DNA of 5,418 nucleotides, taken from the NCBI GenBank assembly GCA_944372565.1, contig CALVZR010000215.1, positions 1-5,418 on the forward strand. Direction: 5' to 3'. The position numbers and the translations under genes are program-made. Shown in pieces: positions 5,412 through 5,418 of this stretch. Numbering within the stretch: the stretch's first letter is position 1; every line of letters starts with the position of its first letter. Source of the stretch: an uncultured Clostridia bacterium (GTDB lineage: Bacteria > Bacillota > Clostridia > Christensenellales > Borkfalkiaceae). The notes below the pieces were generated by a model. The model ran no database searches. It was given only the letters and a program-made list of their open reading frames with translations, and had not been told where the DNA came from.

Positions 5412-5418
5412 AAAGGAG
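5412..5418 (+). promoter_or_regulatory. Ribosome binding site of a gene beyond the window
   Basis: AAAGGAG at the last seven bases is a near-perfect Shine-Dalgarno sequence, so a third operon gene should start within about 5-10 bases of the window end. In LplB/YtcP operons this is commonly the substrate-binding lipoprotein. An ATG at 5406 lacks its own ribosome binding site. Confidence 0.6.

Overview
The window looks like chromosomal DNA from an uncultured Clostridia-type Firmicute. The basis is the LplB/YtcP-type sugar ABC permease pair, the divergent AraC/XylS regulator, purine-rich ribosome binding sites and TTGAC/TATAAT promoters. No marker gene allows a narrower assignment. Base composition is uneven: the left end (about 1-1050) is visibly more AT-rich in codon choice, and the transporter genes use GC-rich third positions. 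This fits a mobile or foreign segment next to a resident metabolic locus.

Left part (1-1547): a rolling-circle replication initiator of the HUH endonuclease superfamily whose 5' end lies before the window. The reading frame is open from base 2. It is followed by about 500 bases without a convincing gene but with a lot of inverted symmetry: a long imperfect inverted repeat (1062-1166), a perfect 10-bp GC hairpin flanked by near-identical octamers (1194-1231), and two neighbouring palindromes (1389-1417 and 1425-1438). I read this as a candidate replication or nicking region and right flank of a small Rep-type element. That is inference.

Right part (1548-5418): an AraC-family regulator on the minus strand, a 179-bp divergent promoter region, then two overlapping permease genes on the plus strand. 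The araC promoter is TTGACT-17 bp-TATAAT and places the predicted transcription start on the A of the only well-placed ATG, so the araC mRNA is predicted to be leaderless. The first permease is unusual: a signal peptide, an extracytoplasmic domain of about 255 residues and an extra membrane helix are fused in front of a complete LplB-type permease. The second permease (YtcP/AraQ type) is translationally coupled through a TGATG overlap. After it come overlapping hairpins and, at the very end of the window, a strong ribosome binding site for a third gene outside the window, which in such operons is commonly the substrate-binding lipoprotein.

Likely working model: the AraC regulator senses a sugar or oligosaccharide-derived ligand through its cupin domain and controls the divergent transport operon. 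The permeases form the heterodimeric channel. The ATPase (usually a shared MsmX-type protein) and the binding protein are not encoded here. The items most worth a second look are the permease fusion, the structured region behind rep, and the leaderless araC start.
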